Assembly (NCBI GenBank): GCA_028281765.1
Contig: JANQJF010000113.1
Location: 62,001-126,000 of the forward strand
Length of the DNA stretch: 64,000 nt
From: Planctomycetota bacterium
GTDB lineage: Bacteria; Planctomycetota; UBA1135; UBA2386
Direction of reading: 5' to 3'
The position numbers were made by a program, and so were the translations under genes. Positions 6,778 to 15,921 of the stretch are shown here, in pieces. Position 1 is the first letter of the stretch, and each line of letters opens with the position of its first letter. The notes under the pieces are model-generated. The model was not told the DNA's origin, ran no database searches, and saw only the letters and a list, made by a program, of their open reading frames with translations.

Positions 6778-8331
6778 TCAGCCGGCGCCGTCGTCGGATC
6801 CGGCCGTCGGAGTGCGAGGGTGGGCTCGAGCCCACTCGTTGGCGCGCTCCTCGGAATGCTTGCGGAGTCGAGGGTTCGGGTTCAGTCCTAGACACTTCCA
6901 CGACGAATGATAGCTGCGATAGAAACGCCGCATCAACTTGACGTCGACGTCGTCCTTGGTAGCGCTTCGATAGGCGGCGAGCAAGCGGCCGAGATCGCGG
7001 CCCTGGCCGCGGAACTCGAGAGGCTTGCGTCGGCGCACGCCGTCGAGATCGACCAGGTAGATCGCACGGGTCGCCGGATCCAGGATCAAGTTCTCAAACT
7101 TGAGATCCCGATTGCGCAGCCCGAGCGCGTGCAGGCGCCCGAGCGAGCGACCGAGGTCGTCTGCCGCTGCGAGTCGATCGGTGGGTGTCATCGACGCGAA
7201 CGCCTCGGCGAGCGTCGGGCCGTGGATCCGGGTGACGAACACGTGCCCGCGGCCGTGGCTCAGCCGGAGCGCGATCGGGCGCGGCGTTCGGGCGCCCGCG
7301 TAGTCGAGCCAGTAGGACGCGCGGAACAGCTGCTTGGCCGCCGCGGCGTCGCGCTCCTTGACGACGAACTCGTCGGTGACCCAGACCGCGCCGCGGCGTC
7401 CGGACTTGACGGGCTCCGACGACCCCGCGGATTCGATCCAAGCCAATGCGGCGTCGTGGTGCCGTTCGCTCGGGCGGTGGAGAAACCACTCCGCGGGTGG
7501 GCTCGAGTCGACCGTTCGCACTTCGGTGTGGCGGCATGCGCGCGTCGCGCGGCGTCCGAACGCGCTGAGGCCGCGGTTGCGGAGACGCTTCGCCGAGCGG
7601 TGGGCTTCTTCGACGAGTTCCACCGATGCGCCGTAGGCCGAGAGCAGTGGGGCTGCGGAAGGGTCGCGCACCAGGCCGTCGAGCTCGAGGCAGAAGAAGC
7701 CGAGCGCTCGGGCGCGCTGCTCGAACTCGAGTGGGTTCGCGAGCACGGCGTTCGTCAGGTCGCACAGCCAGGCCGACGTGTGATCCGTCGCCAGCAGCAG
7801 GTTCTCGGGGTGGAGATCCGGCGCGTGCAGGCCGTGGTCGTGCGCTTCGCGGAGAAGTCGCCCCGCCGTTTCTGCCGCGGACGGATCGAACTCCGTGCGC
7901 GCCATCGGTCGGGCGTCGACGGATTCGGTCACGAGGAACGACTGGTTGCCCGCGCTGCCGGCGAACCGACCCGCGGCGAGGGGGCGGACCGCCGGCAGCC
8001 CGCGCCCGCGCGCTTCCCGCAGCCGTGCGAACTCTCGGACGCCCCGCGATCCGGACAGGGCGTCCCGCGCCTTGTCGGACAGGCGCACGGCGCGGTAGAG
8101 CTTGAGATGGACCTCGATGTCTCCGAGCACTCCACGCGACACGGTGCGCACGCGCGAGTGTTTGACTTCCTCGAAGTCTTCGAACGCGGAGCTGTCCCCG
8201 GCGAAGCGTTGCACCAACAGCGGTTCGAGCCACTCGGCGCACGAAGCGTCGATCTGACAGGTGACCCGGTCGCTGCGGACCGTCATGATGTCCGTCGAGT
8301 CTCGTTCGTCTGCGGGCGGGCTCGGCTGCAT
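6778..8331 (-). CDS. Tandem two-domain lipopolysaccharide-kinase-like protein (Kdo/WaaP family)
   Basis: 517 residues carrying two complete kinase-like domains in one chain. Domain 1 has Lys77 (HLKLYR), the catalytic loop HAPDLHPENLLL (Asp172, Asn177) and a metal-binding CDL (Asp191). Domain 2 has Lys325 (FVVKE), GLRNRDLKFENLIL (Asp409, Asn414) and VDLDG (Asp428). Single-domain relatives such as KdkA and WaaP phosphorylate Kdo or heptose of the lipopolysaccharide core. Here both active sites look intact, so the protein may phosphorylate two positions. The start could be ATG 8331, which has TAGTAT 15 bases upstream, or ATG 8286. The 8331 start overlaps the divergent permease gene by two bases. 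Transcription runs into the acyltransferase gene. Confidence 0.83.
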   Translation of the reverse strand: MQPSPPADERDSTDIMTVRSDRVTCQIDASCAEWLEPLLVQRFAGDSSAFEDFEEVKHSRVRTVSRGVLGDIEVHLKLYRAVRLSDKARDALSGSRGVREFARLREARGRGLPAVRPLAAGRFAGSAGNQSFLVTESVDARPMARTEFDPSAAETAGRLLREAHDHGLHAPDLHPENLLLATDHTSAWLCDLTNAVLANPLEFEQRARALGFFCLELDGLVRDPSAAPLLSAYGASVELVEEAHRSAKRLRNRGLSAFGRRATRACRHTEVRTVDSSPPAEWFLHRPSERHHDAALAWIESAGSSEPVKSGRRGAVWVTDEFVVKERDAAAAKQLFRASYWLDYAGARTPRPIALRLSHGRGHVFVTRIHGPTLAEAFASMTPTDRLAAADDLGRSLGRLHALGLRNRDLKFENLILDPATRAIYLVDLDGVRRRKPLEFRGQGRDLGRLLAAYRSATKDDVDVKLMRRFYRSYHSSWKCLGLNPNPRLRKHSEERANEWARAHPRTPTAGSDDGAG

Positions 8332-9403
8332 GTGGAAGCTACATCGATACTACCTCAAGGAGCTGTCGGCCAGCGCGGCGCTGACGTTCGTCGTGCTGTT
8401 CGGCGTCGTCCTGCTGTCGACGGTGAATCGCGGCCTCGACCGCGCTCAGGGCTTCGGTCTGATCGCGGCGACGCGCGTCATGATGTTCTGGGCGGTCGAC
8501 ACGCTGCCGCACCTGATGTCGATGTCGCTGCTGTTCGCGACCGTGCTCGCCTACGCGCGCGCGTCGCAGGATCGTGAGATCACGGCGATCCGCAGCGCCG
8601 GTCTGAGTCCGCGCGTCGCGATGGCGCCCGCGCTGCTCGTCGGCATCGCGTTCAGCCTCGTCGGTGGGTGGGCCCAGCACTACATGATCCCGTGGGTGCA
8701 CTACGAGAAGTACCACGTGATCACCGAGGAGCTGCGCAATGTCATGGTCAACACGGGTTGGACCGACGACAAGCTGCAGTTCAAAGACAAGTTCGTGATG
8801 ACCTGGGACCATCAGGACGAGAACCGCGATTGGCACAACGTCTACCTGAAGGTCGGCGAGAACGCAGATATTTCGCTCGGCTCCGGCATCTATCACGCCA
8901 GGAAAGCCTCGCTCTCGATCCAACGAGAGAAAGACGAGATTGAACTCCGGCTCTTCGACTTGAGGCAGCCGGGCGACATGTCGGCCGAGCCGACGCACTT
9001 CAACATGTTCGCGGTCAACGTCAATTTGCGATCGATCAGCGAACAATCCAGAAGGACGGAGAGCGACAAGGATCTGTCGAGTGACCACCTGCTCGCCGAG
9101 GTCGATCGCGGCCAGCACGACAATCCGAACGGGGCGCGCTACACCGTGCACCGCCGGAGCTGCTTCTCCCTGATGCCGTTCTTGTTCGCGCCGATCGGCT
9201 TCTGCATCGGCGTGCTTGCGCGCGACCGCGGTCGCGTGCTCGCGCTCGTGTTCGCGATGGTGCCGCTCGGGATCTTCTACATCTGCGACGCGATCGGCGC
9301 GAAGCTCGTGCGCGTCATCGACTGGCCGCCGGTCGGCTGGCTCCCCGCGGCCGTGATCACGCTGATCGGCGCGCCGTTCTGTTGGAGGCTCCTGCGACTC
9401 TGA
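8330..9403 (+). CDS. LptF/LptG-family (YjgP/YjgQ) permease, first copy
   Basis: 357 residues. The start at 8330 gives MWKLHRYYLKELSAS, the usual N-terminal pattern of the family just before span 1. Three spans fall at about 12-33, 45-75 and 97-115, then a soluble beta-rich periplasmic domain (about 120-270), then three C-terminal spans. That is the LptF/LptG topology. These proteins form the transmembrane part of the LptB2FG ABC exporter that lifts lipopolysaccharide from the inner membrane towards the outer membrane. ASQDREITAIRSAGLS is a conserved cytoplasmic loop of the family. The stop overlaps the start of the next family member (TGATG), so the two are translationally coupled. An LptB ATPase gene is not in the window. 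Confidence 0.9.
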   Translation: MWKLHRYYLKELSASAALTFVVLFGVVLLSTVNRGLDRAQGFGLIAATRVMMFWAVDTLPHLMSMSLLFATVLAYARASQDREITAIRSAGLSPRVAMAPALLVGIAFSLVGGWAQHYMIPWVHYEKYHVITEELRNVMVNTGWTDDKLQFKDKFVMTWDHQDENRDWHNVYLKVGENADISLGSGIYHARKASLSIQREKDEIELRLFDLRQPGDMSAEPTHFNMFAVNVNLRSISEQSRRTESDKDLSSDHLLAEVDRGQHDNPNGARYTVHRRSCFSLMPFLFAPIGFCIGVLARDRGRVLALVFAMVPLGIFYICDAIGAKLVRVIDWPPVGWLPAAVITLIGAPFCWRLLRL

Positions 9404-10491
9404 TGGCCGGCCGGATGGACTCCTACGTCGGCAAGGCGGTCTACGGCGCCTACTTCGCCGGCCTCGTCTTCTTGCTGATGATGACGATCGTGTTCGACGT
9501 GCTGATCAACCTGGGTCGGTATCTCGACAACGCGCAGGCGAACGGCGTTGGCACGTTCGAGCTGGTCGGCAATCTGATTCACTTCTACACGCTCAACGTG
9601 CCGTTCATGTTCGTCGTGATCGGGCCGTTCGTGACCGTGATCGCCGGAATGTTCGCGGTATCGCGGTTGATGGGGGCGAACGAGGTCGTGCCGATGCTGT
9701 TCACCGGGCGCAGCATGGTGCGCGTCCTGCGGCCGTTGCTGTTCGTCGGCTGCATCTCGGCCGGCCTCATGGTCGTCTGCTGGCAGTACGTGATCCCGCA
9801 GCTGACGGAGACGCACGACCAGCTGCGGTGCGGGCTCGAGGGGCAGGAGGCCAAGATCGAAGACCTGGTCGTGCGCATCCGCGACGATGGCAGCAAGACG
9901 CTGTTCTGCGACGAGTACGACCATGCATCACGGCGCGTGACCGGGATCGCCTACGTGGACGAGGGCTCGGGGCGACAGGATGCGATCTTGATTCGCGCGA
10001 CGCACGCCGACTGGAATCCCGAGACCGAGGCGTGGGACCTCACCGAGGGTACGCGCTCCACGTCGAGCCGACAGGAGCAGCACGACCAGCCGACCCTGCA
10101 GATTCCGAAGCTCACACCGGACCTGCTCTGGCGCACGAGCAAGGAGACGAAGGAGCTCGTGACGATGTCGTACACCGAGCTCCGCGACCTGCAGATGCTG
10201 CGGCCGGGACGACGCGACTTCGTCCTCGCATTCCAAACGCACCTGACGTTCCCGTTGGCCAATTTGATCCTGCTGATGCTCGCGCTGCCGTTCTCGGTGC
10301 ACTTCGAGCGCGGCCGCAAGATCGAACGGGTCTTGTTTGCGGTCCTGATTTGCGCGGTCTATCTGATCGCCGATCTGACCTGTCAGAACCTCAGCCGCTC
10401 GGGCTACCTCCACCCGATCTTCGCGGCCTGGCTGCCGCCGATCTTCTTCGGCTCCTTGGGGGTGGTCTTCTTCGGGAGTATCCGGACGTAA
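9403..10491 (+). CDS. LptF/LptG-family (YjgP/YjgQ) permease, second copy
   Basis: 362 residues from the ATG at 9403, which overlaps the previous stop (TGATG). An upstream in-frame start at 9382 is unlikely. It has the same architecture as its neighbour: three N-terminal spans, a periplasmic domain (about 115-265) and three C-terminal spans (NLILLMLALPFSVHFERG and following). SRLMGANEVVPMLFTGRS corresponds to the coupling loop that contacts the ATPase. It is predicted to pair with the first copy in an LPS exporter. Its stop overlaps the start of a tiny membrane protein gene (TAATG). Confidence 0.9.
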   Translation: MAGRMDSYVGKAVYGAYFAGLVFLLMMTIVFDVLINLGRYLDNAQANGVGTFELVGNLIHFYTLNVPFMFVVIGPFVTVIAGMFAVSRLMGANEVVPMLFTGRSMVRVLRPLLFVGCISAGLMVVCWQYVIPQLTETHDQLRCGLEGQEAKIEDLVVRIRDDGSKTLFCDEYDHASRRVTGIAYVDEGSGRQDAILIRATHADWNPETEAWDLTEGTRSTSSRQEQHDQPTLQIPKLTPDLLWRTSKETKELVTMSYTELRDLQMLRPGRRDFVLAFQTHLTFPLANLILLMLALPFSVHFERGRKIERVLFAVLICAVYLIADLTCQNLSRSGYLHPIFAAWLPPIFFGSLGVVFFGSIRT

Positions 10492-10625
10492 TGGCGAACA
10501 CGAGTGGCGAAGAGCGCAAACGGATCCAGGGTCCGGTGGTGGTAGCGGTGCTGGCCGTGATCGTGCTGGGCTTCGGCGGACTGATCTACTGGTTCGCGGC
10601 GACGGGAAAAACGCGGTATCAGTAG
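10491..10625 (+). CDS. 44-residue single-span membrane protein, coupled to the Lpt permease genes
   Basis: The ATG at 10491 overlaps the stop of the second permease gene (TAATG). It encodes a basic, charged N-terminus (SGEERKRIQGP), one strong membrane span (VVVAVLAVIVLGFGGLIYWF) and a short basic tail (GKTRYQ). The third codon positions are GC-rich as in neighbouring genes, and the span looks natural. The overlap implies co-translation with the permeases, so it may be an accessory subunit or assembly factor of the exporter. No known family is recognised. The stop overlaps the remains of a convergent Uma2 gene by 7 bases. Confidence 0.65.
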   Translation: MANTSGEERKRIQGPVVVAVLAVIVLGFGGLIYWFAATGKTRYQ

Positions 10626-11036
10626 CCGTCCAGCTGCTCGCAGAACGCCGCGTGCTCCGACGACGAGCTCGGGTGGGCCTTCGAGATAGCCGTCTTTGGA
10701 CACGATTGTCGCGCCATCGCGGCCGGACTCGACCCGCAAGAGCGCGTCGGGTTGCGGCGCGTTGTCGAGATCGAGTCGCACGGTCGTGTCGGTCGAAGTC
10801 TGCACGCCCGGCGTCGCCGCTTCGTAGTTGCCCAGCCAGGTGCCGAGGAATGCATGCGGGCGACCATGATGATCATGCCGAACCGCGGACGACACGAAGA
10901 CCACCCCTTCGATGAGTTCGGCACGAAACGACTCGGGCATCGCGGCATAGCGCCGCTCGAACTCGATGCGGGAGAGACGGTCGCCGTTCTGGAGCGGTGG
11001 GGGTGGTTCGGGCAGCGGAATCGCGGTTCGGGTCAT
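10619..11036 (-). pseudogene. Uma2-family (DUF820) endonuclease-fold gene with internal deletion
   Basis: From the ATG at 11036 the frame encodes the N-terminal part of an Uma2 protein (ELIEGVVFVSSAVRHDHHGR, then PQPDALLRVESG and GPPELVV). Right after PELVV the expected nuclease core (the E-V...D...K segment) is missing. In a different frame the next bases encode SSEHAAFCEQLDGY and a stop, which resembles the end of Uma2 proteins (...EHAAFV..L). The simplest reading is a deletion of roughly 60 codons that also shifted the frame. In the original frame translation would run on antisense into the permease gene to 10404. It is presumably inactive. Uma2 genes are numerous and often decayed in planctomycetes. 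Confidence 0.7.
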
Positions 11037-11149
11037 CGAACGGAAGAGCACGGGGGAGTTCTCGCGGATTGTACATGGTTCACCCGTTGGGGAACGGGGG
11101 ACGCCGATTCCGCCGGATGAAACGCGCGGTCCGAACGCTTAGGAACCTG

Positions 11150-13747
11150 TCAGTCCTTCGCCCGCAACTCCTCGACCCACCCCGAAACCTTCGCCAACGC
11201 ATCCATCGGCGTCATCTGGTTCGGGTCCACCGCCTCGATCTCGCGCAGCAACTTCTCGCGCGGCGTCGGGAACAGCGTCAGCTGCTTGGCCGCGCGCTCT
11301 TCGCCCGGCGCCGTGAGCTGTTCGCGGATCGATTCGCCCTCGTCTTCGAGTCGGTCGAGCACTTCGCGCGCGCGCGTCAGCACCGGCTTCGGGATCCCCG
11401 CGATGCGGCCGACGTGGAGGCCGTAGCTGCGGTCGGTGCCGCCCTCTTCGATGCGGTGCAGGAAGACGATCTCCTCGCCCCACTCCTTGACCGCGACGCG
11501 CGAGTTCACGACGCCCTGGCCGGAGTCGGCGAGCTCGTTGAGCTGGTGGTAGTGGGTCGCGAACAAAGCGCGGCACTGGACGCGGTCGCGCAAGTCCTCG
11601 GCGATCGCCCACGCGAGGGCGAGGCCGTCGAAGGTGCTCGTGCCGCGGCCGACCTCGTCGAGGATCACGAGGCTCTTGTCGGTCGCGTTGTTGAGGATGT
11701 TCGCGGTCTCGGTCATCTCGACCATGAACGTTGACGCGCCGCGGCTGATGTCGTCGGAGGCGCCGACGCGGGTGAAGATGCGGTCGACGATGCCGATGTG
11801 TGCGCGGGTCGCGGGCACGAAGCTGCCGACCTGCGCGAGCAGCGCGATGAGCGCGTTCTGGCGGATGTACGTCGACTTGCCGGCCATGTTGGGGCCGGTC
11901 AGCAGGATCAGGCGGCGTTCGGGCGGGTCGAGCGCGATGTCGTTCGGCACGAACGTGCCGGCGGTGTGCGTCGCCTCGATGACCGGGTGGCGGCCGTCCT
12001 CGATGTCGAGCACGCCCGAGTCGTCGACGGTCGGCCGTTTGTAGTTGCGTTCGCGCGCGACGCGAGCGAAGCCGGCGTAGACGTCGAGTTCAGCCACGAG
12101 CTGCGCGGTGCGCTGCAACCGCTCGACCTCGTTCGCGACCTGATTGCGGAGCTCGACGAAGAGGTCGTACTCGAGCGACTTCGACGAGTCCTCGGCCTTC
12201 AGCACCTTGGTTTCGAACGTCTTGAGTTCGTCCGTGATGTAGCGCTCGGCGTTCTTCGTCGTCTGCTTGCGGACGTAATCGGCCGGGATCTCGATGCCCT
12301 TGTTGCCGTGCGTGATCTCGATGTAGTAGCCGAAGACCTTGTTGTAGCCGACTTTGAGGTTGGGCACGCCGAGGCGCTCGGACTCGCGGGCCCGGTAGTC
12401 GGCCATCCACTGCTTGCTGTCGTGCGCGAGCGTGCGGAGTTCGTCGAGCTCGGCGTGGAACCCCTCGCGGATCAGGCTGCCTTCGCGCACGGTCAGCGGC
12501 GCCTCGTCGATGAGGCGAGCTTCGATCTCGGTCGCGATGTCGTCCAGCGGGTCGAGCTCTTCGTGTATGCGGACGAGCGCCGGAACCTGACAGCTCTCGA
12601 GCGACGCGCGCACGTGGGGCAGTCGACGCAGGCTCTCTTTGAGCGCTACGAGATCGCGGGCGTTCGCGCGTTCAGTCGAAATGCGCGCGGTGAGGCGCTG
12701 CAGGTCGAGCACTCCGGCGAGCTGGTCGTCGATTGCGTTGGCCTTGCCGCTGTCTTCGAACAGTTCGGCGACCGCGGCCTGGCGCGCGCCGATCGGCTCG
12801 GGCGTCGCGAGGGGCGCGAGGAGCCACTCGCGCAGCAGTCGGGCGCCCATCGGGGTGCGGGTTCCGTCGACGACTTCGAGTAGCGGCGTGCCCTCGCCGT
12901 CGCCGCGCAGCGTCTCGACGATCTCCAGGCTCTGTCGCGTCGTGCGGTCGAGGTACATCAGCTCGCCCGTGCGGTGGACGTCGATGCGGCGGATGTGCGG
13001 AAGTGCGGCTCGCTGCGTTTCCTCGAGATACCCGATCAGGGCGCCAGCGGCGCCGATCGCGGCGTTCATCTCGGCGATGCCGAAGCCGTCGAGCGTCGTC
13101 GTGCCGAAGAACTTCTGGAGGCAGCTACTCGCGGTGTCGATGCCGAAGTCGTAGCTCGCACGCCGGGTGAGCGTGACCGGGCCGGTGCGCAACGTCGCGT
13201 CGAGGTCGTGCTCGTCTTCGCTGATCAGGATCTCGGCGGCATCGATGCGGCCGAGTTCGTCGAGTAGCTCGCCGGCTGAGCATTCGCTGACGGTGAACGC
13301 ACCCGTCGATAACTCGATCCACGCGAGGCCACGGACGTCGCGCTGCACGGTGACGGCGGCCAGATAGTTCGGCCGATTCGTGCGCAGTAGGTTGTCTTCG
13401 GTGAGCGTCCCCGGCGTGACGACGCGCACGACACGGCGGTCGACGACGCCCTTCGCTTCCTTCGGGTCCTGCACCTGCTCGCAGATCGCGACCTTGTAGC
13501 CGCCCGCGACCAGTCGCTGCAGGTAGCCGTCGACCGCGCGCACGGGGACGCCGGCCATCGGGATCGGGTTGTCGCCCTTGTTGCGCGCCGTCAGCGTGAT
13601 GCCGAGCGCCTTGCTCGCTTCCTTCGCGTCGTCGTAGAAGAGCTCGTAGAAGTCTCCCATGCGGAAGAAGAGCATCGCGTCGGGATGCTGTTCTTTGGCC
13701 GCGAGGTATTGGGCCATCGCAGGGCTGGTGCCCTTCGCCTTGCTCAT
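11150..13747 (-). CDS. mutS: DNA mismatch repair protein MutS
   Basis: 865 residues, full length. The mismatch-recognition domain carries the FxE motif in GDFYELF (31-37). The connector, core and clamp domains follow. The ATPase domain has Walker [11 protein letters not shown] (617-626) and Walker [13 protein letters not shown] (about 694-705). A QLTLF peptide at 822-826 fits a beta-clamp-binding motif. MutS recognises mismatches and recruits MutL; mutL is not in the window. The start ATG (13747) overlaps the stop of the upstream cysteine desulfurase gene (ATGA), indicating coupled translation. Confidence 0.97.
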   Translation of the reverse strand: MSKAKGTSPAMAQYLAAKEQHPDAMLFFRMGDFYELFYDDAKEASKALGITLTARNKGDNPIPMAGVPVRAVDGYLQRLVAGGYKVAICEQVQDPKEAKGVVDRRVVRVVTPGTLTEDNLLRTNRPNYLAAVTVQRDVRGLAWIELSTGAFTVSECSAGELLDELGRIDAAEILISEDEHDLDATLRTGPVTLTRRASYDFGIDTASSCLQKFFGTTTLDGFGIAEMNAAIGAAGALIGYLEETQRAALPHIRRIDVHRTGELMYLDRTTRQSLEIVETLRGDGEGTPLLEVVDGTRTPMGARLLREWLLAPLATPEPIGARQAAVAELFEDSGKANAIDDQLAGVLDLQRLTARISTERANARDLVALKESLRRLPHVRASLESCQVPALVRIHEELDPLDDIATEIEARLIDEAPLTVREGSLIREGFHAELDELRTLAHDSKQWMADYRARESERLGVPNLKVGYNKVFGYYIEITHGNKGIEIPADYVRKQTTKNAERYITDELKTFETKVLKAEDSSKSLEYDLFVELRNQVANEVERLQRTAQLVAELDVYAGFARVARERNYKRPTVDDSGVLDIEDGRHPVIEATHTAGTFVPNDIALDPPERRLILLTGPNMAGKSTYIRQNALIALLAQVGSFVPATRAHIGIVDRIFTRVGASDDISRGASTFMVEMTETANILNNATDKSLVILDEVGRGTSTFDGLALAWAIAEDLRDRVQCRALFATHYHQLNELADSGQGVVNSRVAVKEWGEEIVFLHRIEEGGTDRSYGLHVGRIAGIPKPVLTRAREVLDRLEDEGESIREQLTAPGEERAAKQLTLFPTPREKLLREIEAVDPNQMTPMDALAKVSGWVEELRAKD

Positions 13748-14934
13748 ACGTCGGCGTTCCCCTCAGCAGCGGGTCTGTCTGTTGCGGGTTTGGGTGCGAG
13801 CGCCGCGAGTTCGTGGATCGCCGTGACGATCAGTTCGGCGGCGCGCGCGACATCGTCGCTGGAAGTCGTGCGCGAGAAGGAGAAGCGCACGACTTCCCGC
13901 GCCGCCCGCCGATCGAGACCGATCGCCTTCAATACGTGGTTCTCGCGCGAGTCGTCTTCGCCGTGGCAGGCCGAGCCCGTGGAGAACGCGACCCCGCGCG
14001 CGGCGAGCGTTTCCTGCAGCGTGTTGCCGCGCACGCCGGGGATGCGGAGCGACAGGATCTGCGGCAGGCCGCGCTCCGGATCGCCGAGGCGCGCCGTTCC
14101 CGGGCAATCGCTGGCGATCGCTTCGAAGAGAGTCGAGTTCAGCTCCAGCGAATGGGCGCGCTGCTGCGCGAGGTCGGTCAGCACGATCTCTGCTGCCCGC
14201 GCCATCGCGACGGCGCCGGCGACGTTCTCGGTGCCGCCGCGCATGCCGTCTTCTTGGCCGCCGGCGGGTTGGATCGGCGCGATGCGCGCGCTGTTCGACA
14301 GCGCGAGGCAGCCGACGCCGCGCGGGCCGTGAAACTTGTGCGCGGAGATCGCGGCGCTGTCGATCGGGCAGCTGTCGAAGTCGAACGCGACCTTGCCGTA
14401 GGCCTGCACCAGGTCGAGATGCACGTGTGCGTCGGGTGCGCGTTCGCGGATCAAAGGCACGATCTCGTCCAGCGGTGCGAGCGAGCCGAGCTCGTTGTGT
14501 CCGTGGAGGATCGCGATCGCGCGGACGTCGGGACCGAGCAGCGGCTCGAGCGTCGCCGCCGACGGCGCGCCGGATGCATCGACGCCGTATTCGACGAACT
14601 CGTAGCCCATGCGCGTGAGCAGGGTTCTCTGCGCGAGGACCGCGTCGTGGTCTGCGGTCCCGACCAGGACACGCCCCGGTTCCCGGGCGAGGGCGGCGCC
14701 GCATACGCCGAGAAAGTCCGCTTCGCTGCCGCCCGACGTCAGCACGAGGCGTCCCGCACCGAACGACCCGCGCATGAACTGCCGCGCGTCCTCGAGCAGC
14801 CGCTGCGGTCGTTCCCCGAACGAATGGGTCGACGACGGGTTGCCGAAGTGCTCGACCTGCACCTCGCGCATCGCGTCTGCCACCTCAGGCAGCATCGGCG
14901 TCGTGGCGGCGTTGTCGAGGTAGATCGGGTGCAT
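13744..14934 (-). CDS. Cysteine desulfurase (NifS/IscS-like aminotransferase class V)
   Basis: 396 residues from the ATG at 14934, giving the family N-terminus [13 protein letters not shown]. The PLP lysine is Lys200 ([13 protein letters not shown]), the Asp that contacts the PLP ring is in [11 protein letters not shown] (Asp174), and the sulfur-accepting Cys323 sits in STGSACHG. It removes sulfur from cysteine as a persulfide for iron-sulfur clusters or tRNA thiolation. No scaffold (IscU/SufU) gene is adjacent, so its acceptor is unknown. It overlaps mutS by four bases. In-frame sequence continues upstream to 15741 but lies antisense to the DUF1444 gene and is not coding. TATCCT lies 11 bases before the ATG. 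Confidence 0.93.
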   Translation of the reverse strand: MHPIYLDNAATTPMLPEVADAMREVQVEHFGNPSSTHSFGERPQRLLEDARQFMRGSFGAGRLVLTSGGSEADFLGVCGAALAREPGRVLVGTADHDAVLAQRTLLTRMGYEFVEYGVDASGAPSAATLEPLLGPDVRAIAILHGHNELGSLAPLDEIVPLIRERAPDAHVHLDLVQAYGKVAFDFDSCPIDSAAISAHKFHGPRGVGCLALSNSARIAPIQPAGGQEDGMRGGTENVAGAVAMARAAEIVLTDLAQQRAHSLELNSTLFEAIASDCPGTARLGDPERGLPQILSLRIPGVRGNTLQETLAARGVAFSTGSACHGEDDSRENHVLKAIGLDRRAAREVVRFSFSRTTSSDDVARAAELIVTAIHELAALAPKPATDRPAAEGNADV

Positions 14935-15044
14935 GCGAAGGGAGGAGGATAGCGATGAGGTGGTGCGTTTTCCCGCGGCGGCTCGGGGCGCAGTCTGCGC
15001 TACTCCGCATGTTGCGGCTTCACGCCACCGCCCCCAAAAGCCGA

Positions 15045-15050
15045 TATCAT
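15045..15050 (+). promoter_or_regulatory. -10-like hexamer TATCAT, leaderless promoter
   Basis: TATCAT ends 4 bases before the ATG at 15055. Transcription from it would begin at or within a base or two of the start codon. Confidence 0.45.
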
Positions 15051-15054
15051 CGAC

Positions 15055-15918
15055 ATGTGGACATGGCTCCTCCTCGGCTGGCTCGGGCTCGCGCTGCTCG
15101 GTGGCGCGATCTACGCGCGCTGGCGATCCGAGCGGCGCCGCGTGCCGAAGCGGGCCGAGGCGTTCCTCGAGGCGTTGCACAACGCGGTGGCGAGTGTCGG
15201 GGACGGGGTGTCCCTCGGTGGGATCGTGCCCGGTCGGTTCACCGGAGTGTTTGTCGTCGACGGGCAGGAAACGCCGGTGCCGCTGCAGCCGTTGCGCGGG
15301 CACTGGGAGGCCTTTCCCCATGACCTGCCGCAGATCGTGAAGCGCCTCGTCGGGGAGATCCGCGAGGACGGACTCGATCGGACGAACGACTTCGACTTCG
15401 GCGAGCTCGCGACGGACATCCTGCCGCAGATTCGCAGCGTGTCTTGGATCGAGGAGAACTCGCCGGCGTTCGGCGACGGGCGTCTCGTGTATCGGCCGCT
15501 CGGACCGGATCTCGCCGTGTGCTACGTGATCGATGATTCGTGGTCGATGGTGTTCGTCTGCGAGGGGCATCTGCGCCAGTGGCGTCGCGCCGAAGAAGAA
15601 CTGTTCGGACTCGCGCGACGCAACCTCGCCGAGCGCACCGACGCGGAGACCGGGAATCGGATTCACCGCGGTGATCCGATCGTCGTGCGGTCCGCGGACG
15701 GCTACGCCGCCGCGCGTTTGCTGCTGCTCGACGTCGACCAAGCCGACGACATTCTCGTCGCTCTGCCCGACCGCGACGTGCTGTGGATCGGCGAAGCGGG
15801 CGATGCCGATCTCGGCGATCTGATGGCGCGCAACGCGGAGGAGAATGCGCAGGCGTCGCGGCCGGTGTCCTCGACGCTCTACCGTGTCAGCGATGGCGTG
15901 CTGACGGGCTGCGAGTAG
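15055..15918 (+). CDS. DUF1444 (YtpQ-like) family protein with N-terminal membrane anchor
   Basis: 287 residues. A membrane span occupies the N-terminus (WLLLGWLGLALLGGAIYA, about 4-21) and is followed by RWRSERRR on the cytoplasmic side. The rest resembles the DUF1444 family: DLAVCYVIDDSWSMVFV near the middle and a C-terminal domain with ALPDRDVLWIG. The biochemical role of this family is unknown. The membrane anchor is an addition to what I know of the soluble Firmicute relatives. The start is the ATG at 15055 with TATCAT immediately upstream. It converges on the following minus-strand gene with a 3-base gap. Confidence 0.7.
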   Translation: MWTWLLLGWLGLALLGGAIYARWRSERRRVPKRAEAFLEALHNAVASVGDGVSLGGIVPGRFTGVFVVDGQETPVPLQPLRGHWEAFPHDLPQIVKRLVGEIREDGLDRTNDFDFGELATDILPQIRSVSWIEENSPAFGDGRLVYRPLGPDLAVCYVIDDSWSMVFVCEGHLRQWRRAEEELFGLARRNLAERTDAETGNRIHRGDPIVVRSADGYAAARLLLLDVDQADDILVALPDRDVLWIGEAGDADLGDLMARNAEENAQASRPVSSTLYRVSDGVLTGCE

Positions 15919-15921
15919 TTC

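Noticed and set aside
14935-15741. Extension of the cysteine desulfurase to 15741 (665 codons)
   Set aside because: The added part is antisense to the DUF1444 gene, and the family N-terminus (YLDNAATT) begins at 14934.
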